Of a DNA stretch of 64,000 nucleotides, positions 47,675 through 56,444 are shown one piece after another. Position 1 is the first letter of the stretch. Every line of letters starts with the position of its first letter. The position numbers were made by a program, and so were the translations under genes. The notes beneath the pieces are model-generated. The model was not told the DNA's origin. It saw nothing but the letters and a program-made list of their open reading frames with translations, and searched no databases. The DNA comes from G963665815 sp942492065 (GTDB taxonomy: Bacteria > Cloacimonadota > Cloacimonadia > Cloacimonadales > JAIOQZ01), in NCBI GenBank assembly GCA_942492065.1, contig CALODV010000008.1:434001-498000 (forward strand), read 5' to 3'.

Positions 47675-49360
47675 CTACTCCATAACAGGACCGAAATACA
47701 TTTCCCAGGTCTCTTTTGCGAGTTGATCATGGTCTATCTCCAGTCCTGAGCGTGCGAAGTAGTCCGAGATGTTCTTAATATCTCTTTTATGCATCATCCA
47801 GGCATGCGGATTCACATCCGGATCAACACATTGCGGGAAGTCGATTATATACGGCTCTCCGTCCTTATACATAATGTTAAAGGGGGAGAGGTCGGCATGT
47901 ACTATATTGTTGCTCAGCATGATATGGATGTTGTCCATCAGCTTTTTAAAGAGAAGCTCAGCGTCCTCATAATCCAGATGTACATCCTTGAGCAGCGGAG
48001 CAGCCTTGGCGCCGTATCCAATAAAGCCCATAATCACTGCATCATGGGTGCAGGCAATAGGTTCCGGGACGTTTGCTCCTATATCATAGAGCCTGGAAAG
48101 CGTGTCGAACTCATTGCTTACCCAGGTGGTTCTTGTGGAGATTTTCCCAAACCCGGATTTCTTTTCTTCTGCTCTTAACAATCTTGTATCCCAAACTCGT
48201 CCAATGTGATATATCTTTTCCTTCTTGAAGCTTCGAAATTCCCTCTGAAAGTAAATTTTAGCTGCCAGATATTTGTGATTCATGCTCGAATGAGCATCAC
48301 AGCAGAGAACAACCGCTTCTTTACCGCGTTTCACAACTCTGGTGACATCTGTAATTAACTTTTCGTTCACAAAAATATCGCAGGACTCTCCATAACGGCT
48401 CAAGTCAGTTTTCATCTTATTTTCGTTATGGATAAGCGACTCAAATATGTTTTCCAGATGCTTATTATAGCGTTTGTCAATTCTTGTATTAAGACCGTTG
48501 TATATTTGTCCTGCTTCTCCCATAAAACTGAGACAGTGACAGGCTGTGTAGAAATCCAGCACCAGCTTTTCTTCTTCGTCGAGTCCGTACAGATCAGCAA
48601 TCAGTTCTGAGTATTCTGTATCCTGCTGGTCTGCCAGTAATGCCATGCGTGTCAGTGCCAGATTGAAGAGTTTATCTCCAAAGCAGATGTTGTCTACGTC
48701 TACAATACCGGCAAGCTTGCCGTCTTTGATGAGGACGTTCTTTGTAGTCAGATCATCCAGAAACGGCAGAGGGCGAATCCTTGAGAAGTATGTGTCAAAC
48801 CTGCCCAGTTGAGAGAGCAGTATATCGGCGTGTTTACTGTCGAAAAGACGGTTTTTGTTAATGTTCTTTCTGGCACCGGATATAGACTTGAGTATCACCT
48901 TTTTCCAGTCGGTATACTCCTGTAGATCAGGGTCTTCGTAGCTGCAGGCAAAACCAAAGCCTTCTGCTGGCCTCAGATAGCTGACAGTGTCCTGTATATC
49001 CTGTACAGCCTTTGCAATAGCCGATTTCTGATCATGGTTGAGTTCTGCATAAACCTGCCCCAGATCAATCCCGTCAATGTACTCCATAATCATATAGGGC
49101 GTATTATGCTCAGTATCCTTGCAGTACAGCTCCGGCAGGGGGATACCCAACGGTTTAAGCTGTTCATACCAGCAGCAGCCGCCTTTAATGAAGTTTCGTT
49201 TTTCCGGTGTAGTAATCTTCAGCACTACGTTTTTATCGTTCATAGAGACTTTATATACGTAGTTACAAAGTCCTGTTTTAAAGCGTTCTATAGAATTTAT
49301 TTCATTGTCATAATGTTTTCCGATGATTTTTTTTAAGTAAGTGTCATCAAATCTTACCAT
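47675..49360 (-). CDS. Fused APH-type and RIO-type kinase
   Basis: 561 residues with two kinase folds. The N-terminal one (about 15-300) is of the choline/aminoglycoside phosphotransferase type: Lys48 in VVLKIT, IMEYIDG, FLDDLTTKNVLI (Asp203, Asn208; the usual His is Leu) and IVDVDN. The C-terminal one (about 335-550) is RIO-like: KYLAAKIY (Lys368), IVHADLSPFNIMY (His488, Asp490, Asn495) and IIDFPQ (Asp507), as in Rio1. RIO1 acts in ribosome maturation in archaea and eukaryotes; bacterial RIO proteins are little studied. Codon use looks more GC-rich than the neighbours. It appears monocistronic, with a leader hairpin upstream and a terminator downstream. Confidence 0.85.
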   Translation of the reverse strand: MVRFDDTYLKKIIGKHYDNEINSIERFKTGLCNYVYKVSMNDKNVVLKITTPEKRNFIKGGCCWYEQLKPLGIPLPELYCKDTEHNTPYMIMEYIDGIDLGQVYAELNHDQKSAIAKAVQDIQDTVSYLRPAEGFGFACSYEDPDLQEYTDWKKVILKSISGARKNINKNRLFDSKHADILLSQLGRFDTYFSRIRPLPFLDDLTTKNVLIKDGKLAGIVDVDNICFGDKLFNLALTRMALLADQQDTEYSELIADLYGLDEEEKLVLDFYTACHCLSFMGEAGQIYNGLNTRIDKRYNKHLENIFESLIHNENKMKTDLSRYGESCDIFVNEKLITDVTRVVKRGKEAVVLCCDAHSSMNHKYLAAKIYFQREFRSFKKEKIYHIGRVWDTRLLRAEEKKSGFGKISTRTTWVSNEFDTLSRLYDIGANVPEPIACTHDAVIMGFIGYGAKAAPLLKDVHLDYEDAELLFKKLMDNIHIMLSNNIVHADLSPFNIMYKDGEPYIIDFPQCVDPDVNPHAWMMHKRDIKNISDYFARSGLEIDHDQLAKETWEMYFGPVME

Positions 49361-49380
49361 GGTATTCTCCTGTTTTAAAT

Positions 49381-49424
49381 ACGGGAGAGTTACTCAGTAA
49401 TGTTTCTAATGTCTGAGCTCCCGT
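49381..49424 (-). promoter_or_regulatory. Leader hairpin before the kinase gene
   Basis: ACGGGAG (49381-49387) pairs with CTCCCGT (49418-49424) and, inside it, CTCAG (49393-49397) with CTGAG (49413-49417). It lies 21 nt before the kinase start and encloses the stop codon of the 38-codon frame. Without a clear T-run it may act as an attenuator or stability element. Confidence 0.4.
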
Positions 49425-49522
49425 TTACTATGTAGTTCACAATTTTTATAGTTCCTGTTCATATATATTAGTGTGCGACAATCCTTCATTCCTGTTGTGT
49501 TTTTTCTTGATACACGGACCAT
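49406..49522 (-). CDS. Possible 38-residue basic peptide
   Basis: ATG at 49522 with AAGGAGA 5 nt upstream, a stronger site than many real genes here. The product would be MVRVSRKNTTGMKD then CRTLIYMNRNY and a basic tail with a second Cys. No homology is recognised. It lies between a terminator and the kinase gene, and its stop codon sits in the loop of the kinase leader hairpin, so it could be a leader peptide. It could also be chance. Confidence 0.3.
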   Translation of the reverse strand: MVRVSRKNTTGMKDCRTLIYMNRNYKNCELHSKRELRH

Positions 49523-49551
49523 AGTTATCTCCTTTTCAGTGTTTTATTTAT

Positions 49552-49586
49552 AAAAAAAGCCCACGAAACCGGATAGTCCCGTGGGC
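49552..49586 (-). terminator. Terminator between the HisKA gene and the 38-codon frame
   Basis: GCCCACG (49559-49565) pairs with CGTGGGC (49580-49586), with a further GG/CC pairing in the loop, and a run of seven T follows on the minus strand. It would end a transcript coming from the TPR/HisKA gene or from a start inside the 49590-49840 gap. Confidence 0.82.
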
Positions 49587-49715
49587 ATGTAAAGTGCTTA
49601 TATTATTTTATGGGATCAGCCGGTACAGACCAATCCCGTATTTGAAATGTCTATCGTAAAAGAGTTCTTTGGGTGCGAGGTCAATATCACAGTACAAAGA
49701 TCTCTAACAGTATTC

Positions 49716-49796
49716 AAACGTTAAGAGATTGATCTCAGATTATTTGGATTCCTATTTCCAATTTGTGTTGCATCTTTGCCTCCTTAACGTTTTTTT
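49716..49796. ncRNA. Inverted repeat enclosing a ribosome site and 12-codon frame
   Basis: AAACGTTAAGAG (49716-49727) pairs with CTCCTTAACGTTT (49780-49792) across about 53 nt that contain two smaller hairpins (GAGAT/ATCTC, TTGGA/TCCAA). Read on the plus strand, a T-run ends it like a terminator. Read on the minus strand, the stem covers AAGGAGG, the ribosome site of a 12-codon frame (49773-49735, MQHKLEIGIQII). It could be a structured regulatory RNA; the direction is unknown. Confidence 0.35.
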
Positions 49797-49844
49797 AATT
49801 AACTCAATATTGAGTGACATTCTAAATCTGTCAATTAATTTATG

Positions 49845-51329
49845 CTATTCATCAAAAGAAACCATTACTGTATCGTCAGCATACTCAGTAAGTTTCACAT
49901 TTCTGTTTTCTCTGTATTTATGAAGAATCTCATCAATACGGTTGAGAGAGCTTGAGATTCTGTCAAAGTGCTTTTTGCTGTTGCTGTTCAGTTTGCCTAT
50001 CTGAAGTTCAATCATCTCCATATTACCTTTTATGACTGTCAGCGGCTGATTCAGTTCATGATTAGCTGTTACAGCCATAGCATAAACAGTGTTCTTCCTG
50101 GCAAGAATCCTGATCTCTTCCTGAGCTTTTTCCAGTTCTTCATTTCTCTTTCTAAGTTCTGCGTTTGTTTTTGCCAGCAATTGAGCTTCTCTCTCTTTCT
50201 GCTCCATTTCAAACTTTGTTCGCAGTTCGGCAGATTTCTCGGAGAGATGTTCATTGAATATCTCTTCCTGCAGATCGAGTAACTCCTGATACGTTCTCAC
50301 TTCACCATCGTAATCTTTGAGAGCGTGCATGATCTCGGTTTTGTTCCTTAAAACCAGCTTCAGTTCAGTAAGATTTCCCCGTTCACGAGTAAGTTTTTCA
50401 GATTCTGCTATCTCTTTTTCAGCCATATCTAGATTATTCTGACGATAGTAATTCATAGCAATATTTAGTCTCAGCTTTGGTAATATGGTTTTCATTTTGT
50501 ATTCGTTGCACAGTTTAAGTGCTTTCTCAAATTCTTCATGAGCTTCATCATAACGCTTGAGTTCTCTGTATGAAGCACCAATATTCATGGTGGAGAGTGC
50601 AATCCACTCGTGGTTGACATCTTGCTGTATAAGATAGTCCCTGGCTTGAGAGAAAAAATCAATAGCTTTATCATATTTTTGGTTGGAGAAGTAATGTGTC
50701 CCCAGGTTTGCGAGAAAAGCACTCTCAAGTCGTTTATTGTCCTGTTCAGAAGAGATTTTCAACCCCTTTAACCCAATCTCCTCAAAAGATTTCGTATCAT
50801 TGATAGCATAAAAATATGATTGCATATTGATATATATTTCAGGAAGAATAACCTGTTTATCAAGCTTAATGGCAAGTTCTTCAGCCTGCAGATAGTTGTT
50901 GTATGCCTCTTCCAGATTATTGATGTAAACATTGCATAATCCTATATTGATATGAATATTTATCAGATGTTTATTTGCTGGATCACCGTAGGACAGAATG
51001 TAATCTTTCAATTTGAGTAAATCTTTCAATGCTTCCCGGTGTCTTCCTGAGTTTATCGTAAGAGCTGCAATTCTGTTTCTGGTAATGACTATCTTATCAA
51101 AATCATCTTCTGACTCCCAGTATTCAAGCAGTTTATTCTCCAGAACAAATGACTTGTCCCTTTCAGTTGTCCTCCAGATTCTGGCAGCGAGATGTCCAAT
51201 AGACTCCGGGAGATTCTTGTCTTTTTCAAACATGCTGAAGAGTTTATCCAAATCTAAAGAGTCATAAATTTCAACAGGATTTCGTGACTCAGACTTTATT
51301 TCATTAATCAAAGATTCAAAATTTTCCAT
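49845..51329 (-). CDS. TPR protein with HisKA domain but no ATPase domain
   Basis: 494 residues from the ATG at 51329 (GGTGG just upstream). Residues about 60-370 are TPR repeats (KYDKAIDFFSQARDYL; RYDEAHEEFEKALKLC). A coiled coil follows (about 370-425), then a dimerisation/phosphoacceptor helix pair with AMAVTANHELNQPLTVIKGN, whose His is the usual phosphorylation site. The frame stops about 50 residues later, so the HATPase domain of a sensor kinase is absent and no such gene follows. It may be a phosphotransfer protein, a regulator of another kinase, or a truncated gene. An insertion sequence lies 68 nt upstream of its start. Confidence 0.8.
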   Translation of the reverse strand: MENFESLINEIKSESRNPVEIYDSLDLDKLFSMFEKDKNLPESIGHLAARIWRTTERDKSFVLENKLLEYWESEDDFDKIVITRNRIAALTINSGRHREALKDLLKLKDYILSYGDPANKHLINIHINIGLCNVYINNLEEAYNNYLQAEELAIKLDKQVILPEIYINMQSYFYAINDTKSFEEIGLKGLKISSEQDNKRLESAFLANLGTHYFSNQKYDKAIDFFSQARDYLIQQDVNHEWIALSTMNIGASYRELKRYDEAHEEFEKALKLCNEYKMKTILPKLRLNIAMNYYRQNNLDMAEKEIAESEKLTRERGNLTELKLVLRNKTEIMHALKDYDGEVRTYQELLDLQEEIFNEHLSEKSAELRTKFEMEQKEREAQLLAKTNAELRKRNEELEKAQEEIRILARKNTVYAMAVTANHELNQPLTVIKGNMEMIELQIGKLNSNSKKHFDRISSSLNRIDEILHKYRENRNVKLTEYADDTVMVSFDE

Positions 51330-51397
51330 AGTATCCACCAACTTTATTATTGTTTATAATATATGTGTAATTTAAATTTCGACTATATTAAAATAAT

Positions 51398-52570
51398 GGG
51401 AGCGTTCAAATAACTGGGTCTGGAGGAGACCCTAATTAGTTTTGACAAAAAGAGTTACATTAGATTATTCGTATGTCATGCGGATAAAGAAAAAAAACGA
51501 TGTCCTCTTTGTGAAAGTTTGAACACAAAAAAGAAAGGTTTTACAACTAGGATTATTAGTACAATACGAGGTAAAACACATAGTAAACTGCAACGATACT
51601 ATTGTAACGATTGTCAGCATAGTTTTACATCACAAGGTTATAATAAACGGAAATCATTTTCCAGCGATCTTAAAGAGAAAGTGATACTTGATTACGTATT
51701 AACAAAAAGTTCTCTTTCTGAGACAGGGGAAAGATACAACGTTAGTAAAAGTAGTATATGCAATTGGATCATAGAGAACAGTGCTAAATTTTCATCAATA
51801 AACAAGTTGCCTATGTATCAGAAAACAAGTGGATACATTCAGTTTGACGGTAAATTTCCAACAATTGCGGGAACTGCCTATTGCTTGCTGCATGCATCTG
51901 ACGCTCATACAAATGAGCCAATATGTTATGGACTCTATCGAAGGGAAGATACTGAAGCAACGAATACTTTTCTGATTATGTTTAATAGATTCCCTCGATC
52001 CGAAATTAAGGGAATTATCAGTGATTTTGGTAAAGGAAGGTGCTTCATTAAGCCAATAGAAAAGCTATTCCCAGAAGCCTTGCACCAGATATGCATTGTA
52101 CACTATCTAAGATATGTAAGTATGTTTTTACCCAGAACCAAACGCAGTCAATATTTCATAAGAAATCGATTTATGAAAGGACTTATACGCAATATGTTAA
52201 GAGCACCGGACAGAAGTGAATCGGAATTTTGGTATCTACTATTTAATCACTTCATACCTTTCTTCAAAGCAGATTATCATAAGCGTTTTATTCGTTCAAT
52301 AACAAAACATTATAGTAAATTAACTGCATTCTATGAAGATGAAATGTTAATATCCAATACCAATATGATCGAAAATAGAAACAGACAACTTGAAAGAAAA
52401 CTGAAAAACATAGATGGCTTTGGTGCAATTAACAATGCAAAAAATTTCTTGCAAATATGGTTTCACTTTCAGAAAATGAAATACAAATAAAAATCAGAAT
52501 AACTTCAACAATAATTTTGAAACTATTCTGATTTGAAAATAATTATTAGACCCAGTTATTTGGACGCTGC
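51398..52570 (+). mobile_element. Insertion sequence with 9-bp target duplication
   Basis: 1173 bp. The left end GGGAGCGTTCAAATAACTGG and the right end (complement GCAGCGTCCAAATAACTGG) form imperfect terminal inverted repeats of about 22 bp. TAAAATAAT flanks both sides (51389-51397 and 52571-52579). One transposase gene is inside. The 9-bp duplication and the transposase motifs suggest the IS256 (mutator) family, perhaps its zinc-ribbon group. The clean ends point to a recent insertion. Confidence 0.9.
51435..52490 (+). CDS. DDE transposase with N-terminal zinc ribbon
   Basis: About 351 residues if translation starts near 51435. The frame is open back to 51414 and contains CPLC (51501) and YYCNDC, a four-Cys zinc ribbon. 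So the start must lie upstream of the first standard candidate (TTG at 51519), which would cut the ribbon. No ATG, GTG or TTG is present there; GGAGGAG at 51421-51427 would suit an ATT at 51435. The core has IQFDGKF, IISDFGKGR and NTNMIENRNRQLERK, the likely DDE residues of a mutator-type transposase, with a helix-turn-helix (SLSETGERYNVSKSSICNWI) before them. Confidence 0.8.
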   Translation: MSFDKKSYIRLFVCHADKEKKRCPLCESLNTKKKGFTTRIISTIRGKTHSKLQRYYCNDCQHSFTSQGYNKRKSFSSDLKEKVILDYVLTKSSLSETGERYNVSKSSICNWIIENSAKFSSINKLPMYQKTSGYIQFDGKFPTIAGTAYCLLHASDAHTNEPICYGLYRREDTEATNTFLIMFNRFPRSEIKGIISDFGKGRCFIKPIEKLFPEALHQICIVHYLRYVSMFLPRTKRSQYFIRNRFMKGLIRNMLRAPDRSESEFWYLLFNHFIPFFKADYHKRFIRSITKHYSKLTAFYEDEMLISNTNMIENRNRQLERKLKNIDGFGAINNAKNFLQIWFHFQKMKYK

Positions 52571-52671
52571 TAAAATAATAAATGTAGTAATTGTAAATGA
52601 ATTTTTCTTCAAATAATGAAGGAGTGGTATAAGGAAGCAACCGATAGTACATACTTACATGAAGTTAGTAC

Positions 52672-52703
52672 AAAAAAAAGGACCGGAATAAACCAGTCCT
52701 TTT
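52672..52703 (-). terminator. Terminator of the C25 protease gene
   Basis: AAAAGGAC (52676-52683) pairs with GTCCTTTT (52696-52703), extended by GG/CC, with a T-run on the minus strand. It lies 20 nt past the protease stop. The remaining gap to the insertion sequence (52571-52671) shows nothing. Confidence 0.82.
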
Positions 52704-52722
52704 AATATATTCATTAATGCCG

Positions 52723-55700
52723 CTATTTGAGCAGCAGCATCTTACTTGTTTGTACTGAACTTGCAGTTTTGAGCCTGAAGAAGTAAACACCGGTACTAAC
52801 AGATTTTGCACTGTTATCTTTACCTGACCAGACGATTGTGTGGTTTCCTTCGGTATATACTTTGTTATCAAGTGTTTTAACAAGCTGACCTTTGATGTTG
52901 TATACTTGAAGTAGAGCAGGTTGGTTACTGTCTTTTTTATTAATGCTGAAAGAAATTGTTGTTTCAGGATTAAATGGGTTTGGATAGTTGCCATTAACTG
53001 ATGTTTGATAATTGTTAACATCTGAATGATCATTATCAACTATATAGCTGACAGAACCATTTCTTGAGTATGACCCCTTGAATGTATGCCATTGGTTAAT
53101 ATGACCTCTGTGAGATTTAATATCCCATCCAAGAAGTTTTCCCGGAGCACCAATAAAGATATCCGGGTTTCTGTCCATATCAAGGTTATCTACTGTAAGA
53201 AGTCCACATGACTGGTATACACCTGATACAGGGTAACCTTCATGTAATGATCCGTCACCGTTGTAAATGAAGAGGCTTGAATAATCATCAACAATAATTA
53301 TATCATTCAGTTCATCGGCATCAACATCAGCAATAACAGGTGAAGTTGATATATCATGTGTGTGTGTTGCCGGCCATGTTCCGGAAAGGTTCTGAAGACT
53401 GCTGTCCACGGCATATAGTTCATTTGAGTCCAGAGTCAGAATAATATCATTGTTTCCATCACCGTTTACGTCTGCAACAGCGAATGAACCTTTAATCTGG
53501 CTATTGAACTCTCTTGATGTAACAATCTGACCATTTTGCACAACAAATACCTTACCGGCACTGTTTCCAACAACAATTTTGTCTGTGTCAAAGATGATAG
53601 GATCAATTGTCAGCACACCTTCAAGGTCTACATAGTTAGCTGTTCCGTCACTTTCGATGATAGCGAGTTTTTCGCTAGCTGTAGCTGCAATAATTTCGTT
53701 AGCTCCGTCTCCATCAACATCTGCTACAGATACTGATGCTCTTACAGAAGCAGTTAAATCTACAGGGAAGTTTGCAACTGCATTACCGTCTTTATCGAAT
53801 ACCATTATCTGGTTGTTACTTCCCGGAGTACCGGCGATAATTGTTTCCATACCTGCGTCTGAAGTGAAGTCAGCAAATACAGGAGTAGTGAAAACATAAC
53901 CAAGTTGTGTTTTTTCAAATCTAATGCTGCCATCATGATTAATAACTTTAAGGAAGCCGTCAATAAAGTGTGTTACGGCAATTTCTTTATTACCGTCGCC
54001 ATCAATATCGGCTACAGCTATGGATGCTTTTGAGTTTCCACTGGAAGCACCTGCTACGGGGAATCCGGCAAATGCAGTTCCATCACTGTTATAAGCATAT
54101 ACTTTACTTGTTTCGTCGCAGAAAATAATCTCTTTTGCACCGTCATTATTGATGTCAGTGATAACCGGAGCACCGAGAACATCAGCATCATCAACTGTTA
54201 ATGGGAACCCTGCATACTCATAACCTGTTTGAATTTCAACATGATGGTATTCTATGTAGTTTCTGCCTACAGTTGCATCAGTTCCAGCTTCAACTTTGAC
54301 AGTAATGTCAAATGCACCGGTCTGACAGTCAGGATTAAGTCTGAAAAGTACATCAGCAGAAGCATTTATTGACTCAAGTGAAGAATCAATTGCAAGGTCA
54401 CCGATATTTACTGAACCAAGACCTGTTACATTTTCGTCATCAAGAACTGTGATTGTGATACTTGATGCATCTCCGCCGATTGGTGAGTTGTTTTCATTAG
54501 ATACATGATTATTTGTAAGTGTATAACTTAAAGCTACTGTTTCTCCAGGGTTTACTTTACCATCACCATCTCCCGGATGTTCAACAGCACCTGTTGTCCC
54601 TTCTTCAAAAACAAGATTAGGACTTAAGCCATATCCTCTTTTATATTCAAGAGAAGGATCTCCGAAAAGTACCAGCTCATAATAAACCCATCTGAAAACA
54701 CCACTGTCAATATCATTAATATGTGGAAGTTTTGAGTTTGAAAGGACTAAACCAATGTTGTAGTTAGAGTTAACCATTATATCATGGAAGAATGTTTTAT
54801 CAAATTTATAAGATGTAGCTTCTGTAACGTGTTGTCTACTGTAAAAACCGTATCTTGTGTTACCAACGTAAGCAGCAAGACCACCCGGTGCAACCATAAG
54901 GTTTTCACCGATACACTCATCCGCTCCACTTACGGAATCATCAAAAGCAAGTGAATAACAACCGATTGAATATACAATAGGGAATTTTGTGTTTTCGAGT
55001 TCAAATGCTTCAGCTCTTGTCAGTCCCATAGCTATAGGATAATCGCAGTGACCAACGTGGTTGATAACTGAACCGTGATTATTATTGAATTCGTCTTCAA
55101 CTCTCTGCTGACTGAAAGTACCTTGTCTTTCATATAGTGTTTTCATATCATATTCAAATTGAAACTGGTAGAATTCCTGAGCGATAGCGTTTTTATAGCT
55201 GGAACCGTATGAATAGTTTTCACCATCATCATCAAGCTGCTCGCCAATAAAAAGTGCTGTATCGTTGTAGTGAGAGAAAGTGTTTTCGTATTCCTTACTC
55301 TTTGCAATCATGTTTAAGAAGTCCTGAGTAATATCACCAGGCATTCTTCCAACATGAACTTCCGGAGTAAGGTCAGGAGAATCACTAAACTCTCCATAAT
55401 AGCTATCGCCATCATCGTTCCACGTTCCATCCAGTCCACCAAAATATAGATCACATGGGATGTATCCTCTTTCATTTCCGTTGTTTGCTACAGTAATACG
55501 GAATGGGATAATCTCATCATCGCCGGCAAGGATTACATATTCCAGGAAATCTGTAGAGCTGTTCGCCCAGGATGTATAAGCATGATCGATGAATCTTCTC
55601 ATCTGATCTGCATGGTCCATTCCACTATAGTCGGTATAAATTACACCAATATCATATACACCGGTTGAAATTCCATTATTTTCCTTAAACGAAGCAAATT

Positions 55701-56421
55701 CCTGGAATGTTGCAATGTGAGCTTGATCAGTGATAATGATCATTTTTTTAGGATCATTAGGATCAATCTGGCTATCTCTGGAAAGAGTTGCTGTAGCGTG
55801 ATCAGGATATGTATTAACAAGTTCCGGATTAAGAACAAGATTGTTAAATTTCTGATGAATACGTGGTTTGTTGATGATTCTTCTGCTTTGCTCAGTTGCA
55901 ATATCGGAATCATATTCAGTATTGATATGAATTTTAACTTTCTCGAAATACATGAGCTCCTGGGTTTCAGGATTGTATTTGTATGGGTATAAGTTAATAA
56001 ATGCAAGGTCAAATCCGTTCATTCTTTGAACAGTAACCAGTTTATAATCGTATTCAGGAAAGAATACAGAAGTATTATAAATATTACTATTTCTTTCAGT
56101 TCTTGCAAATTCTTGAGTTCTTGCCTTTTTAATAGCAATTTGCTGTTGAACCTGATCGATGTCAAATTGACCGTCAATAGTAATAGGCTCAATCATATCA
56201 ATTTCAATTGATGTGATCTTTGAACCGTATGGTAACAGAACATTAGATGTTTTGTATGGAAGTCTTGGTGCTCCCGGGTCAGCTATGTATCTGACATCGG
56301 AATCTACGCTGATTACTTTGTCTTTGCATGTTGGTGCATCAACAAAGTGTGTGAAATCAAGTGTTTCCGCAAATAGGCCAAATGCGGCAAAACACATAAG
56401 TATTACTAAAAATTTCTTCAT
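52723..56421 (-). CDS. Gingipain-like C25 protease with VCBS repeats and sorting domain
   Basis: 1232 residues. A signal peptide (FLVILMCFAAFGLFA) precedes a propeptide-like region and a C25 caspase-fold catalytic domain (about 220-600). Its likely dyad is His near 459 in VINHVGHCDYP and Cys near 487 in IVYSIGCYS. Ig-like strands follow, then FG-GAP/VCBS-type repeats (DINNDGAKEIIF, DIDGDGNKEIAV, DVNGDGNNDIIL), which bind calcium in related proteins. The last 85 residues are a FlgD-like C-terminal domain opening NYPNPFNPETTISFS and ending KMLLLK, as in type IX-like sorting. It should be a secreted or surface cysteine protease. The gene lies 23 nt after the nitrilase gene. Confidence 0.93.
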   Translation of the reverse strand: MKKFLVILMCFAAFGLFAETLDFTHFVDAPTCKDKVISVDSDVRYIADPGAPRLPYKTSNVLLPYGSKITSIEIDMIEPITIDGQFDIDQVQQQIAIKKARTQEFARTERNSNIYNTSVFFPEYDYKLVTVQRMNGFDLAFINLYPYKYNPETQELMYFEKVKIHINTEYDSDIATEQSRRIINKPRIHQKFNNLVLNPELVNTYPDHATATLSRDSQIDPNDPKKMIIITDQAHIATFQEFASFKENNGISTGVYDIGVIYTDYSGMDHADQMRRFIDHAYTSWANSSTDFLEYVILAGDDEIIPFRITVANNGNERGYIPCDLYFGGLDGTWNDDGDSYYGEFSDSPDLTPEVHVGRMPGDITQDFLNMIAKSKEYENTFSHYNDTALFIGEQLDDDGENYSYGSSYKNAIAQEFYQFQFEYDMKTLYERQGTFSQQRVEDEFNNNHGSVINHVGHCDYPIAMGLTRAEAFELENTKFPIVYSIGCYSLAFDDSVSGADECIGENLMVAPGGLAAYVGNTRYGFYSRQHVTEATSYKFDKTFFHDIMVNSNYNIGLVLSNSKLPHINDIDSGVFRWVYYELVLFGDPSLEYKRGYGLSPNLVFEEGTTGAVEHPGDGDGKVNPGETVALSYTLTNNHVSNENNSPIGGDASSITITVLDDENVTGLGSVNIGDLAIDSSLESINASADVLFRLNPDCQTGAFDITVKVEAGTDATVGRNYIEYHHVEIQTGYEYAGFPLTVDDADVLGAPVITDINNDGAKEIIFCDETSKVYAYNSDGTAFAGFPVAGASSGNSKASIAVADIDGDGNKEIAVTHFIDGFLKVINHDGSIRFEKTQLGYVFTTPVFADFTSDAGMETIIAGTPGSNNQIMVFDKDGNAVANFPVDLTASVRASVSVADVDGDGANEIIAATASEKLAIIESDGTANYVDLEGVLTIDPIIFDTDKIVVGNSAGKVFVVQNGQIVTSREFNSQIKGSFAVADVNGDGNNDIILTLDSNELYAVDSSLQNLSGTWPATHTHDISTSPVIADVDADELNDIIIVDDYSSLFIYNGDGSLHEGYPVSGVYQSCGLLTVDNLDMDRNPDIFIGAPGKLLGWDIKSHRGHINQWHTFKGSYSRNGSVSYIVDNDHSDVNNYQTSVNGNYPNPFNPETTISFSINKKDSNQPALLQVYNIKGQLVKTLDNKVYTEGNHTIVWSGKDNSAKSVSTGVYFFRLKTASSVQTSKMLLLK

Positions 56422-56444
56422 AGTTACTCCTGTTATTATTTATA

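Larger units (their letters stand above)
49361..49844. other. 484-nt region with hairpins and tiny ORFs
   Basis: No large gene. On the minus strand, in order of transcription: an inverted repeat around a 12-codon frame, a strong terminator, a 38-codon frame with a good ribosome site, and a hairpin in the leader of the kinase gene. Each is listed separately. ACTCAATATTGAGT at 49801-49814 is a perfect palindrome. Confidence 0.6.
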
